Origin: Saccharopolyspora indica
GTDB taxonomy: Bacteria > Actinomycetota > Actinomycetes > Mycobacteriales > Pseudonocardiaceae
Direction: 5' to 3'
Length of the DNA stretch: 64,000 bases
Assembly: GCF_027853965.1 (NCBI RefSeq)
Contig: NZ_JAQGLB010000022.1
Span: 62,001 to 126,000 of the forward strand
Below, in pieces: positions 25,231 through 33,639 of the stretch. The notes below the pieces were generated by a model. That model did no database searches. It saw nothing but the letters and a program-made list of their open reading frames with translations, and was not told the DNA's origin. A program made the position numbers and the translations under genes. How positions within the stretch are numbered: position 1 is the first letter of the stretch; each line of letters opens with the position of its first letter.

Positions 25231-25881
25231 ATGAGTTCTCGAACTGGTCGCACGTCCGATGCGCCGCGCAGGGCGACCTACCGGCACGGCGACCTGCGCA
25301 ACTCGCTCGTCGGGGCGGGGCTTGAACTGGCCGCTGCCGGCGGGCCGGACGCGGTCGTCCTGCGTGAGGTGACCCGGCAGGTCGGCGTGGTGCCCAATGC
25401 CGCCTACCGGCATTTCGCCGACCGCCGCGCGTTGCTCAGCGCGGTGTCCCAAGCGGCACTGGCTCGGCTGGCCGCCGCCATGGAGGCCGGGCTGGCCGCC
25501 GCAGAACCGGCCGGCGATCCCGCGGCATCGGCGCGCACCCGATTGCGCGCGCTCACCACCGGCTACCTGAGCTTCGCCAAGGCGCAGCCCGGACTGTTCC
25601 GGACGGCGTTCGTCACCACCGATATGGATGACACCGGCGGCGAAGCCGCGGCGGGCCCGGGCGGCCGCACCGCCTTCCAGCTGCTGAGCGACCAGTTGGA
25701 CGACCTCGTCGAGTCGGGTGCCGTGCCTGCCGAGCGGCGCCCCGGCGCCGAGTACTTCGTCTGGTCGGCCGTGCACGGTCTGGCCGTGCTGCTCAACGAC
25801 GGCCCACTGCGCGGGCTTCGCCCGGCAGAGGCGCAGGACGCATCCGACCGCCTGCTGGACGCGATCGAACGCGGAATCTGA
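25231..25881 (+). CDS. TetR-family transcriptional repressor
   Basis: The 216-residue protein has the N-terminal HTH (YRHGDLRNSLVGAGLELAAAGGPDAVVLREVTRQVGVVPNAAYRHFADRRALL), with the AAYRHFADR recognition segment typical of TetR, and a C-terminal ligand-binding domain of the TetR_C_33-like kind. The ATG at 25231 follows GGAGGG. It probably represses itself and the divergent ABC exporter through the boxes at 25159-25219, released by an exported compound. The ligand is unknown. Confidence 0.92.
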   Translation: MSSRTGRTSDAPRRATYRHGDLRNSLVGAGLELAAAGGPDAVVLREVTRQVGVVPNAAYRHFADRRALLSAVSQAALARLAAAMEAGLAAAEPAGDPAASARTRLRALTTGYLSFAKAQPGLFRTAFVTTDMDDTGGEAAAGPGGRTAFQLLSDQLDDLVESGAVPAERRPGAEYFVWSAVHGLAVLLNDGPLRGLRPAEAQDASDRLLDAIERGI

Positions 25882-25900
25882 GCCGATCACCTCAGTGGAG

Positions 25901-25930
25901 ATCAGACGTCTGATTTCCGTTGGAATCGCG
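25901..25930. repeat. Degenerate GATTTC/GAAATC palindrome downstream of TetR
   Basis: ATCAGACGTCTGAT (25901-25914) is a palindrome overlapping GATTTCCGTTGGAATC (25912-25927), which matches the GATTTC-N4-GAAATC family with one mismatch. The arrangement recalls one half of the perfect 44-bp palindrome at 48214-48257, which also has a GACGTC centre, suggesting a decayed copy. Confidence 0.55.
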
Positions 25931-25977
25931 GCTGTCCCCACCTCGCTGCCGCTGGGGCGCTGTTCTGGTGCAGACCA

Positions 25978-26006
25978 TTGACATGTGTGAGGTGGGTTAC
26001 TAGCGT
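25978..26006 (+). promoter_or_regulatory. Predicted promoter of the ROK regulator gene
   Basis: TTGACA (25978-25983) is followed after 17 nt by TAGCGT (26001-26006), a good primary-sigma-like promoter, with a leader of about 35 nt before the ROK start. Confidence 0.5.
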
Positions 26007-26045
26007 CCCTGAAACCGTATGGGAAGTTAACGGATAGGGGTGCCG

Positions 26046-27266
26046 GTGGTTCGGGAGGCGAGCGGATCGCGGGACGGCAGCCCGCGGTTGCTGCGGGAGA
26101 TCAACGATCGGGCCGCGATCGAGGCGATGCTGCGCAGCGGCGCGCTCACCCGGGCCGAGCTCGAAGCCGCCATCGGGCTCTCCAAACCGGCGACCGTCTC
26201 GCTGCTGGCGCGGCTGGAGAAGGCCGGCATGGTGCGGCGCGGCGAGCTGCGCGGCGGCAATCGCGGCCCGGCCGCCCAGATGTGGTCGGTCAACGGCGAT
26301 CTCGCGCACGTCGCGGGCGTCAGCCTGGTGCCCGACCAGGTCGACGTGGTGATCGCCGACATCACCGGCGCGGTCCGCGTCGAGCACCGCAGCCCCCTGC
26401 CCTCCGGCGACGGTGCGCCCGAGGCCTTCGCCGAAGCGGTGGTCGAGGCCGCCGGCCGGATCGGCCTGCGCACCGATCAGCTGGCCAAGGTCGTCGTCGG
26501 TGCGCAGGGCGGGGTGGACCCGGCCACCGGGCACCTCGGTTTCGCCCCGCACCTGCCCGGCTGGGAGGGCTTCGACGTGCCCGGCAGGCTGCGCGAAGCG
26601 CTGGGCACCGACGTCCTCGTCGACAACGACGTCAACCTCGTCGCGCTGGTGGAGATGACCACCGGCCGCGCCCGCGACGTGCGGGACTTCGTCCTCGTCT
26701 GGCTCGGCGACGGGCTCGGCGCCGCGGTGGTGATCGACCGCGTGCTGCACCGCGGCGCGACCGGCGGCGCCGGCGAGATCGACTGGCTCCGGGCGCCCGA
26801 CCGGGCGCGCCAGGACACCGGTGTCGACCGGACCGGCGCCCGCCTGGGGCAGCTCCTCAGCTACCGCTCGATCAACAAGCTCGCCAGGGCGCACGGGATC
26901 AAGGCCCGCAACGCCGTCGCCGCCGTGCAGGCGGCGCGCGCCGGCGGGGCCGACGGGCAGGCGTTCCTGACCGACGTCGCGCGGCGGATCGCCACCGGCG
27001 TCGCCGGGGTGGTCAGCGTCCTGGATCCCGAACTGGTGCTGCTGACCGCCGAGATCGCGCAGGTCGGCGGCCCGGAGCTCACCGGCCTGGTGACCGCGGA
27101 GCTGCACCGCCTGGTGGTGCCGCGGACCCCGGTCGAGCTCGCGCGGTGCACCGATGACGCGGTGCGCGCCGGTGCGCTGCAAGTCGCTCTCGGGCTGGCC
27201 CGGGAACAGGTCTTCGGGCTGCCCGCCACCGCGGTGGGGGTTCGGCCCGTCCCGCACGAGGAGTAG
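26046..27266 (+). CDS. ROK-family transcriptional regulator (NagC/XylR-like)
   Basis: The 406-residue protein has an N-terminal winged HTH (IEAMLRSGALTRAELEAAIGLSKPATVSLLARLEKAGMVRRGE) and a ROK sugar-kinase-like domain with DNDVNLVALVE and LVWLGDGLGAAVVI. The DNDVN motif and sugar pocket are retained, but the usual zinc-binding cysteine cluster of ROK proteins is not apparent, so it is unlikely to be a catalytic kinase. It probably senses a sugar and represses the transport operon that begins 46 bp downstream. GTG at 26046 has a better spaced purine-rich site (GGATAGGGG) than the GTG at 26040. Confidence 0.88.
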   Translation: MVREASGSRDGSPRLLREINDRAAIEAMLRSGALTRAELEAAIGLSKPATVSLLARLEKAGMVRRGELRGGNRGPAAQMWSVNGDLAHVAGVSLVPDQVDVVIADITGAVRVEHRSPLPSGDGAPEAFAEAVVEAAGRIGLRTDQLAKVVVGAQGGVDPATGHLGFAPHLPGWEGFDVPGRLREALGTDVLVDNDVNLVALVEMTTGRARDVRDFVLVWLGDGLGAAVVIDRVLHRGATGGAGEIDWLRAPDRARQDTGVDRTGARLGQLLSYRSINKLARAHGIKARNAVAAVQAARAGGADGQAFLTDVARRIATGVAGVVSVLDPELVLLTAEIAQVGGPELTGLVTAELHRLVVPRTPVELARCTDDAVRAGALQVALGLAREQVFGLPATAVGVRPVPHEE

Positions 27267-27312
27267 TTCCGGCCGGGTGCGGGTGTCCAGCAAGGCACTG
27301 AGGAGGAGCGCG

Positions 27313-28647
27313 ATGAGATCGAGGTTCCACGTCAGAGGTGGTCTGTTAGCCCTCGCGACGGCGGGGTTGGTGGCGACGTCCTGCACCGCGGGGTCCACAG
27401 CGGACGGTCCGCAGCCCGCGCCGGGCCCGGACGAGCAGGTCACCATCACCGTGTCCAGCCAGTTCACCGATCGCGAGCTGGACGTGCTCAACCGGGTGCT
27501 CGACGGCTTCGAGGCCAAGCACCCCAACATCACCATCAACAGCCAGGGCAACCAGGACGACGACAAGATCACCCAGGCCATCCGCGGCGGCAACCCGCCG
27601 GACGTGGCGATCTCGGCGGAGACGATCAACCTCGGCCAGTTCTGCTCCAGCGGCGCCTGGCAGGACCTCGGTCCCTACGTGCAGCGCGACCAGGTCGACA
27701 TGAACCAGATCGTCGAGGTCGCCCAGGAGTACACCGAGTTCGAGGGCAAGCGCTGCGCGATGCCGCTGCTGGCCGACGTCTACGGCCTGTACTACAACGC
27801 CGACGCCTTCGCCCGCGCGGGCATCACCGCGCCGCCGAAGACGATGTCCGAGCTCACCGACATGGCCAAGCGCCTCACCGAGTTCAACCCGGACGGCTCG
27901 ATCAAGGTGGCCGGCTTCCTCCCGGTGCTGGGCTCGCAGGCCAACCACCCGTGGAACTGGGCGCCGCACTTCGGCGCCGAGTGGATGGACGAGCAGGGCA
28001 AGTCCGCGCTGGGCAAGGGCACGGCCTGGCAGGAGATGTTCCGCTGGCAGAAGGAGCTCGTCGACTTCTACGGCTGGGACAAGCTGGTGCAGTTCACCTC
28101 CGGGCTGGGCCAGCAGTACTCCGCCGACAACGCCTTCCAGCGCGGCAAGATCGCGATGATGATCGACGGCGAGTACCGCACCGGCTTCATCGACCAGTAC
28201 GCGCCGGAGCTGCGCTACGGCACCGCGCCCTTCCCGGTCGCCGACAGCAAGCCCGAGCTCTACGGGACCGGGTTCGTCACCGGCACCATCATCGGCATCC
28301 CGCGCGGCGCGGAGAACGCGGGCGCGGCCTGGGAGCTCGTCCGCTACCTGACCACCGACACCAACGCGCTGGTCGAGCTGGGCAACGGGCTCAAGAACGT
28401 GCCGACCACCAAGGAAGCGCTGCACGACCCGCGGGTGGAGCGCAGCGAGCAGTACCAGACCTTCCTCGACTTGTTCGACAACCCGCAGCTGGTGCCCAGC
28501 CCGCCGAGCCCGAACGGCAGCGCCTACATGAAGTCCACTGAGGACTTCTCGGTGAAGTGGCAGAGCGGTCAGGTCGGCGACCTGGGTGCCGCGCTGCGGG
28601 ATCTGGACGCCCAGATCGACGCGGCCAAGGCGCTCGGCGGCAACTGA
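27313..28647 (+). CDS. ABC sugar-binding lipoprotein (family 1 extracellular solute-binding)
   Basis: The 444-residue lipoprotein has a signal peptide ending in lipobox VATSC (Cys about residue 24) and the two-lobed fold of sugar-binding proteins: VTITVSSQFTDRELDVLNRVLDGFEAKHPNITI, GNPPDVAISAETINL, GLYYNADAFARAGI and a C-terminal GIPRGAENAGAAWELVRYLT. It delivers a sugar to the two permeases encoded next. Since no ATPase is in the operon, a shared MsiK-type ATPase is likely, as is common in actinomycetes. ATG at 27313 follows AGGAGGAG. Confidence 0.92.
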   Translation: MRSRFHVRGGLLALATAGLVATSCTAGSTADGPQPAPGPDEQVTITVSSQFTDRELDVLNRVLDGFEAKHPNITINSQGNQDDDKITQAIRGGNPPDVAISAETINLGQFCSSGAWQDLGPYVQRDQVDMNQIVEVAQEYTEFEGKRCAMPLLADVYGLYYNADAFARAGITAPPKTMSELTDMAKRLTEFNPDGSIKVAGFLPVLGSQANHPWNWAPHFGAEWMDEQGKSALGKGTAWQEMFRWQKELVDFYGWDKLVQFTSGLGQQYSADNAFQRGKIAMMIDGEYRTGFIDQYAPELRYGTAPFPVADSKPELYGTGFVTGTIIGIPRGAENAGAAWELVRYLTTDTNALVELGNGLKNVPTTKEALHDPRVERSEQYQTFLDLFDNPQLVPSPPSPNGSAYMKSTEDFSVKWQSGQVGDLGAALRDLDAQIDAAKALGGN

Positions 28648-29627
28648 TGACCGCGACGCTGGAGAGGACGGAGCCGGGGCGCACCGCCCCGGCCCGCTCC
28701 CGCAGAGCGCGCCGCAAGCGCCTGCAGGTGATCGCCTTCATGTCGCCGTGGATCATCGGGTTCAGCCTGTTCTTCGCGTACCCGCTGCTGGCCACCGGCT
28801 ACTTCTCGTTCACCAGCTACGACCTGCTCAGCCCGCCCGACTGGGTCGGCCTGCGCAACTACGCGTACCTGCTGTTCGGCGACCCGGTGGTGCGCATCGC
28901 GGCGGCGAACACGGTGTGGCTGGTCCTGGTCCTCACGGTGCTGCGCGTGGTGTTCGCCCTCGGGGTGGCCGCGGTGATCGCCCGGCTGCGCCGCGGCGTC
29001 GGCCTGGTCCGCACGCTGTGCTACCTGCCCGCGCTGGCCCCGCCGGTCGCCGCCACGCTCGCGTTCACCTTCCTGTTCAACCCCGGCACCGGGCCGGTGA
29101 ACGGGCTGCTGCGGATGCTGGGCATCGACGGGCCGCTGTGGTTCAACGACCCGGCGTGGGCGAAACCGGCGCTGACCCTGCTGACGCTGTGGGGCTGCGG
29201 CGAGCTGATGATCATCATGCTGGCCGCGCTGCTGGACGTCCCGCAGGAGCTGCACGAGGCGGCCTCGCTCGACGGCGCAGGCCCGATCGGCCGCTTCTGG
29301 CACGTCACGCTGCCCTCGATCGCGCCGGTGCTGCTGTTCGGTGTGGTCAACTCGATCATCTTCTCGCTGCAGTACTTCACGCAGGCGCTGGTGGCCGGGG
29401 CGGTGGCCTCCGGGCAGGCCGAGGTGGTCGGCAGCAGCAAGATCGTGGGCTTCCCGGACAACGCCACGCTGACCTTCCCGGCCTGGCTCTACCAGCAGGG
29501 ATTCCACTACTACAACATGGGCTACGCCGCGACGATGGCCGTCGTGCTGTTCGTCTTCTCGCTCGGGTTCACCGCCCTGCTGATCCGCCGGATGCGCGGC
29601 GGCACCAACGCTGAGGAGGTGGGCTGA
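28647..29627 (+). CDS. Sugar ABC transporter permease (MalF-type)
   Basis: The 326-residue protein has six membrane helices and the EAA loop EAASLDGAGPIGRFWHVTLPSI that contacts the ATPase. The N-terminus is basic (RSRRARRKRLQ) and cytoplasmic. The ATG overlaps the binding-protein stop (TGATG). It pairs with the next permease. Confidence 0.93.
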   Translation: MTATLERTEPGRTAPARSRRARRKRLQVIAFMSPWIIGFSLFFAYPLLATGYFSFTSYDLLSPPDWVGLRNYAYLLFGDPVVRIAAANTVWLVLVLTVLRVVFALGVAAVIARLRRGVGLVRTLCYLPALAPPVAATLAFTFLFNPGTGPVNGLLRMLGIDGPLWFNDPAWAKPALTLLTLWGCGELMIIMLAALLDVPQELHEAASLDGAGPIGRFWHVTLPSIAPVLLFGVVNSIIFSLQYFTQALVAGAVASGQAEVVGSSKIVGFPDNATLTFPAWLYQQGFHYYNMGYAATMAVVLFVFSLGFTALLIRRMRGGTNAEEVG

Positions 29628-30566
29628 GTGTCCGGCCACAACTCGAACGGCGCCACGGCGACCCGGATCCGGGACGGCGCGGGCGATTTCACGCGAAATC
29701 GTCCTCCGGTGGGCGTGAACCATGCCGATTTCCTGCGAAATCGGCGCAACCAGCGGCTGCACTGGATCGCGGTGCACAGCCTCGGCCTGGCGCTCGGCGT
29801 GATGTTCCTGATGCCGCTGGTGTTCGTCTTCCTCACCGCGGTGATGTCCGACGAGCAGGCGCTGACCGCGAACCTGTGGCCGCAGGAGTGGCACTGGGAG
29901 AACTTCGCGAAGGTCTTCACCGAGGCGCCGATGCTGCGCTTCCTGCTCAACAGCCTGCTGTACTCGACGCTGGCCACCGCGTTCATGCTGGTCTCCAGCA
30001 TCCCGGTGGCCTACGCGCTGGCCAAGCTGCGCTGGCGCGGCCGCGGTGTGTCGTTCATGCTGGTGATCGCGGCGATGATGCTGCCGCCGCAGGTCACCGC
30101 GGTGCCGCTGTACATCCTGTGGGCCCGCTTCGAGCTGACCGGCACGCTGTGGCCGCTGATCATCCCGCACCTGTTCGGCGACGCCTTCAGCATCTTCCTG
30201 CTGCGGCAGTTCTTCCTCACCATCCCGCGGTCCTACGTGGACGCGGCCAAGGTGGACGGCTGCTCGGAGTTCACCGCGATGCTGCGGATCGTGCTGCCGA
30301 TGGCCCGGCCGGGCATCGCGGCCGCGGCGATGTTCTGCTTCCTCTACACCTGGAACGACTTCTTCGGCCCGCTGCTCTACGCCGGGGAGAACCAGCAGTC
30401 CTGGACGCTGTCCATCGGGCTGGCCTCGTTCCGCGGCATGCACCGGGTGGAGTGGAACCTGACGATGGCCGCCACGGTCCTGGTCATGCTGCCGGTCATC
30501 GTGCTCTTCCTGTTCGCCCAACGCGCTTTCGTCCGCGGCATCACCTTCACCGGAGTCAAGGGGTGA
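29628..30566 (+). CDS. Sugar ABC transporter permease (MalG-type) carrying in-frame palindromes
   Basis: The 312-residue protein has six membrane helices and the EAA loop DAAKVDGCSEFTAMLRIVLPMARPG. GTG starts directly after the preceding stop. Its cytoplasmic N-terminus is unusually long, about 45 residues before the first helix: residues 19-40 read GDFTRNR...ADFLRNRRNQ, encoded by two copies of the GATTTC/GAAATC palindrome (29685-29700 and 29727-29742). The rest is standard. The insertion keeps the frame, so the gene is likely functional. Confidence 0.92.
   Translation: MSGHNSNGATATRIRDGAGDFTRNRPPVGVNHADFLRNRRNQRLHWIAVHSLGLALGVMFLMPLVFVFLTAVMSDEQALTANLWPQEWHWENFAKVFTEAPMLRFLLNSLLYSTLATAFMLVSSIPVAYALAKLRWRGRGVSFMLVIAAMMLPPQVTAVPLYILWARFELTGTLWPLIIPHLFGDAFSIFLLRQFFLTIPRSYVDAAKVDGCSEFTAMLRIVLPMARPGIAAAAMFCFLYTWNDFFGPLLYAGENQQSWTLSIGLASFRGMHRVEWNLTMAATVLVMLPVIVLFLFAQRAFVRGITFTGVKG
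29683..29744. repeat. Paired GATTTC-N4-GAAATC palindromes inside a coding sequence
   Basis: GATTTCACGCGAAATC at 29685-29700 and GATTTCCTGCGAAATC at 29727-29742 are separated by 26 bp and lie within the N-terminal codons of the second permease. Each is a 6-bp arm palindrome with a 4-nt centre, extended by CG at the edges. Confidence 0.85.
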
Positions 30567-30568
30567 CC

Positions 30569-31825
30569 ATGAAACTGACGGTGGTGGGCGGTGGCTCCAC
30601 CTACACGCCCGAGCTGATCGACGGACTGGCCCGGCGCCGCGAACCGGCGATCGAGGAGATCGTGCTCGTCGACCCGGACGCCGAGCGGCTGGACGTGGTG
30701 GCCGACTTCTGCCGCAGGCTGCTGCGGGAGGCCGGGCACCCGGCGCAGCTGCGCACCACGCCCGACGTGGTCGAGGCGGCGACCGGGGCGGCGGCGGTCC
30801 TGCTGCAGCTGCGCGTCGGCGGCCAGCAGGCCAGGTACGGCGACGAGACGTTCCCGCTGGAGTGCGGCTGCGTCGGCCAGGAGACCACCGGCGCGGGCGG
30901 GCTGGCCAAGGCCCTGCGCACGGTGCCCGTGGTGCTCGACATCGCCGAGCACGTGCGAGCGGTCGCGCCGGAGGCGTGGATCGTCAACTTCACCAACCCG
31001 GTCGGCATCGTGACCCGCGCACTGCTCGCCGAAGGGCACCGCGCGGTGGGGCTGTGCAACGTCGCGATCACCTTCAGCCGCTGGATCGCGCAGCTGCTCG
31101 ACGTCACCCCGGACGCGGTCCGGCTGGAGCACACCGGGCTCAACCACCTCACCTGGGTGCGCGGTGTGCACGTCGACGGCCGCGACGTCCTGCCGGACCT
31201 GCTCGGCGAGCACGCCGGGGCGATGTCCGAGCACATCGGACTGCCGCCCGCGCTGTTCCGGCGGCTGGGCGCGGTGCCGTCGTACTACCTGAAGTACTTC
31301 TACGCGCACGACGAAGTGGTCGCCCAGCAGCGGACCGCACCGCCCCGGGCGACGGTGGTCGCCGACGTGGAGCGCGATCTGCTCAAGCGCTACGCCGACC
31401 CGTCGCTGACCGTCAAACCGGAGGAGCTGTCCAAGCGCGGCGGTGCGTACTACTCGGAGGCCGCGGTGCAGCTCGTGCACTCGCTGACCTCCGGCGGCCC
31501 GGCCGAGGAGCACGTGGTGAACGTCCGCAACGACGGCGCGCTGCCGTTCCTGCCGGACGACATGGTGGTCGAGACGAACTCCACCGTGGACAGCGGTGGT
31601 GCCGCGGCGCTCCCGGTGCGGCCGGTGGAACCCGCGCTGGCCGGGCTGATCGGCCACGTCGCGGGCTACGAGCAGCTGGCGCTGGACGCGGCGCTGCGCG
31701 GCGGCCGCGACCGGGTGGCCCACGCGCTGCTCGCGCACCCGCTGATCGGCCAGCACGCGATCGCCGACCAGCTGGCCGACGAGCTCGTGCGGCGCAACGC
31801 CCAGTTCCTGCCGTGGGCCCGATGA
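30569..31825 (+). CDS. Glycoside hydrolase family 4 (6-phospho-beta-glucosidase-like)
   Basis: GH4 enzymes use NAD+ and a divalent metal to cleave phosphorylated or free glycosides by an oxidation-elimination route. The 418-residue protein has the N-terminal dinucleotide fold (LTVVGGGSTYTPELIDGL), the NFTNPVGIVTRAL motif, metal-site CNVAITF and GLNHLTWVRG, all typical of the 6-phospho-beta-glucosidase branch. ATG at 30569 starts just after the permease stop (TGACCATG). With the transporter and kinase it suggests breakdown of an imported disaccharide or amino-sugar dimer; the kinase could supply the phosphorylated form. Confidence 0.92.
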   Translation: MKLTVVGGGSTYTPELIDGLARRREPAIEEIVLVDPDAERLDVVADFCRRLLREAGHPAQLRTTPDVVEAATGAAAVLLQLRVGGQQARYGDETFPLECGCVGQETTGAGGLAKALRTVPVVLDIAEHVRAVAPEAWIVNFTNPVGIVTRALLAEGHRAVGLCNVAITFSRWIAQLLDVTPDAVRLEHTGLNHLTWVRGVHVDGRDVLPDLLGEHAGAMSEHIGLPPALFRRLGAVPSYYLKYFYAHDEVVAQQRTAPPRATVVADVERDLLKRYADPSLTVKPEELSKRGGAYYSEAAVQLVHSLTSGGPAEEHVVNVRNDGALPFLPDDMVVETNSTVDSGGAAALPVRPVEPALAGLIGHVAGYEQLALDAALRGGRDRVAHALLAHPLIGQHAIADQLADELVRRNAQFLPWAR

Positions 31826-32793
31826 AGCCCGCGGTGCTGGCCATCGACGGCGGCAACAGCAAGACCGACGTCCTGCTCGTCGCCGACGACGGCTCGGTGC
31901 TGGCTTCGGTGCGCGGGCCCGGAGCGTCTCCGCAGCACGTGGGCGTGCAGCGCTGCATGGAAGCCCTCGCCGAGCTCGCGGCCAAGGCCGCGGCGCAGGC
32001 CGGGCTCCCGGCAGGCCCACCGTTCGCCCGGCACACGGCGGCCTGCCTGGCCGGGGCGGACCTGCCGCGCGAGGAGGAGGACCTGCGCCGCGCGATGGCC
32101 GAGCTCGGCTGGTCGGACACGCTGTCGGTGGACAACGACACCTTCGCGCTGCTGCGCGCCGGGACCGACGACGGCGTCGGCGTGGCCGTGGTGTGCGGAG
32201 CGGGCATCAACAGCGTCGGCGTCGCCGCCGACGGCCGCGTCTCCCGCTTCCCGGCGATCGGCCGGATCTCCGGGGACTGGGGCGGCGGGGCCTTCCTCGG
32301 CCAGGAAGCGCTGTGGTGGGCGGTGCGGGCCGAAGACGGTCGCGGCGCACCCACCGAACTGCTGCCCGCCGTCGTGGCCCACTTCGGGACGCGCAGCGCG
32401 GCTGAAGTGGTCGAGGCGCTGCACTTCGGCGAACTCGACCACGACGTGCTGCACCAGCTGTGCCCGCTGCTGTTCGACGTCGCCGAGGCCGGCGACGCGA
32501 TCGCCACCGAACTCGTCGACCGCCAGGCCGAGGAGATCGGGCTGCTGGCCTCGGTGTCGCTGCGCCGACTGGGCCTCCTCGACGCGCCGACGGTGGTCCT
32601 CGGCGGCGGAGTGCTGGCCGGAGCCGGACGGCGGCTGCTCCCCGACATCCACCGCCGGTGCGCGAAAGTCGCCCCGGAGGTGGAGGTCCGCCTGGTCGAA
32701 TCGCCTCCGGTGATCGGAGCCGGACTGCTCGGCCTGGACCGCATCGGCGCCGGCCGGGCCGCGCTGGACAACCTCCGCCGGAGCGCGGGCTGA
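31822..32793 (+). CDS. N-acetylglucosamine-kinase-like / BadF-BcrA ATPase-family sugar kinase
   Basis: The 323-residue protein has the ASKHA kinase signature: phosphate-1 loop LAIDGGNSKTDVLLVADDG, a second ATP loop (VVCGAGINSVGVAADG), GRISGDWGGGAFLGQEAL, and the adenosine loop VVLGGGVLAGAG. These features match eukaryote-type GlcNAc kinases in the BadF/BadG family. It probably phosphorylates the sugar handled by the GH4 enzyme. ATG overlaps the GH4 stop by 4 bp. Amino-sugar specificity is inferred. Confidence 0.88.
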   Translation: MKPAVLAIDGGNSKTDVLLVADDGSVLASVRGPGASPQHVGVQRCMEALAELAAKAAAQAGLPAGPPFARHTAACLAGADLPREEEDLRRAMAELGWSDTLSVDNDTFALLRAGTDDGVGVAVVCGAGINSVGVAADGRVSRFPAIGRISGDWGGGAFLGQEALWWAVRAEDGRGAPTELLPAVVAHFGTRSAAEVVEALHFGELDHDVLHQLCPLLFDVAEAGDAIATELVDRQAEEIGLLASVSLRRLGLLDAPTVVLGGGVLAGAGRRLLPDIHRRCAKVAPEVEVRLVESPPVIGAGLLGLDRIGAGRAALDNLRRSAG

Positions 32794-32800
32794 CCTGGAG

Positions 32801-32825
32801 CGTGCCGGGGCCGGGCCCCGGCACG
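32801..32825 (+). terminator. Strong hairpin ending the sugar operon
   Basis: CGTGCCGGGGC (32801-32811), a 3-nt loop and the exact complement (32815-32825) form an 11-bp GC stem eight bases past the kinase stop, just ahead of the rnpB promoter. Confidence 0.85.
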
Positions 32826-32833
32826 CACTGTTC

Positions 32834-32839
32834 TAAACT
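32834..32839 (+). promoter_or_regulatory. -10 element of rnpB
   Basis: TAAACT at 32834-32839 ends seven bases before the first base of the P1 stem of RNase P RNA, as expected for its transcription start. A clear -35 box is not seen; that region overlaps the terminator hairpin. Confidence 0.6.
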
Positions 32840-32846
32840 CGGTGGT

Positions 32847-33244
32847 GCGGATGAGTCGGCTGGGTGACTGCGGCGGGGGAGACCTCGTCGAGGAAAGTCC
32901 GGACTCCACAGGGCGGGGTGGTTGCTAACGGCAACCCGGGGCGACCCGCGGGACAGTGCCACAGAGAGCAGACCGCCCGGCGGACACCGCCGGGTAAGGG
33001 TGAAACGGTGGTGTAAGAGACCACCAGCACCCCGGGTGACCGGGGTGGCTAGGTAAACCCCACCCGGAGCAAGGCCAAGAGGACGCCCCAGGGCGTCTGC
33101 GCGGACGATCGAGGGCGGCCCGCCCGAGTCCGCGGGTAGGCCGCACGAGCCTGTCGGCGACGGCAGGCCGAGATGGATGGTCACCGAAGGGACCAGCCGC
33201 AAGGCTCCCGGAACAGAATCCGGCTTACAGGCCGGCTCATCCGC
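32847..33244 (+). ncRNA. rnpB: RNase P RNA, bacterial class A
   Basis: This is the catalytic RNA that removes the 5' leader of tRNA precursors. Recognisable conserved parts, in order, are GAGGAAAGTCCGGACTCC (CR-I), GCTAACGGCAA, CCACAGAGAGCAGACCG, AGGGTGAAACGGTGG (CR-II/III), GTAAACCCCACCCGGAGCAA, and the 3' ACAGAATCCGGCTTACAGG (CR-V). The ends pair: GCGGATGAG at 32847-32855 with CTCATCCGC at 33236-33244 forms P1. About 398 nt, the usual actinobacterial size. The J5/15-type GGTCACCGAAGGGACC arm is also visible. Confidence 0.97.
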
Positions 33245-33639
33245 GTTCACCCACCGGTGTCCCGGCTGCTGGTGCTCAGCCGCGGGAGCCGCCGCTCCCG
33301 GCCCGGTGGTGCATCGTTCGGCGTCGCCGTCCTCTTGGGCCCGCATCGGTGAGCGGCTGGCGATTATGTCCGAGATTGGTGACCCTGCGTTCGATGTGCA
33401 ACTCGGACGGGTTAATCTCGGTCTGCGTGGGATGGGCGTTTTGTGGGGGGTTTCCCGCGCGGATGCGGAGGGTGACGGCGTTGGGTTCTTGACATCGGAT
33501 GATCGATGGAGGACGACCACGTCGTCCGCACCGGACCTGCCACGCCGCACCGGTACTCCGCCGCCAGCAGGCGCCACCACTCCTTACTTTCCGCGCGCGG
33601 TCGCAGCGCGCGCTGGCACACCTCTTCCGGAGAACGAGC
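33245..33639. other. Intergenic region with possible rnpB terminator
   Basis: A hairpin CGGGAGC-N4-GCTCCCG lies at 33283-33300, a candidate terminator for rnpB. The stretch 33340-33520 is visibly less GC-rich than the surroundings and carries a TTGACA word at 33489-33494, so the promoter of the downstream membrane protein may lie here. No convincing ORF is present. Confidence 0.5.
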
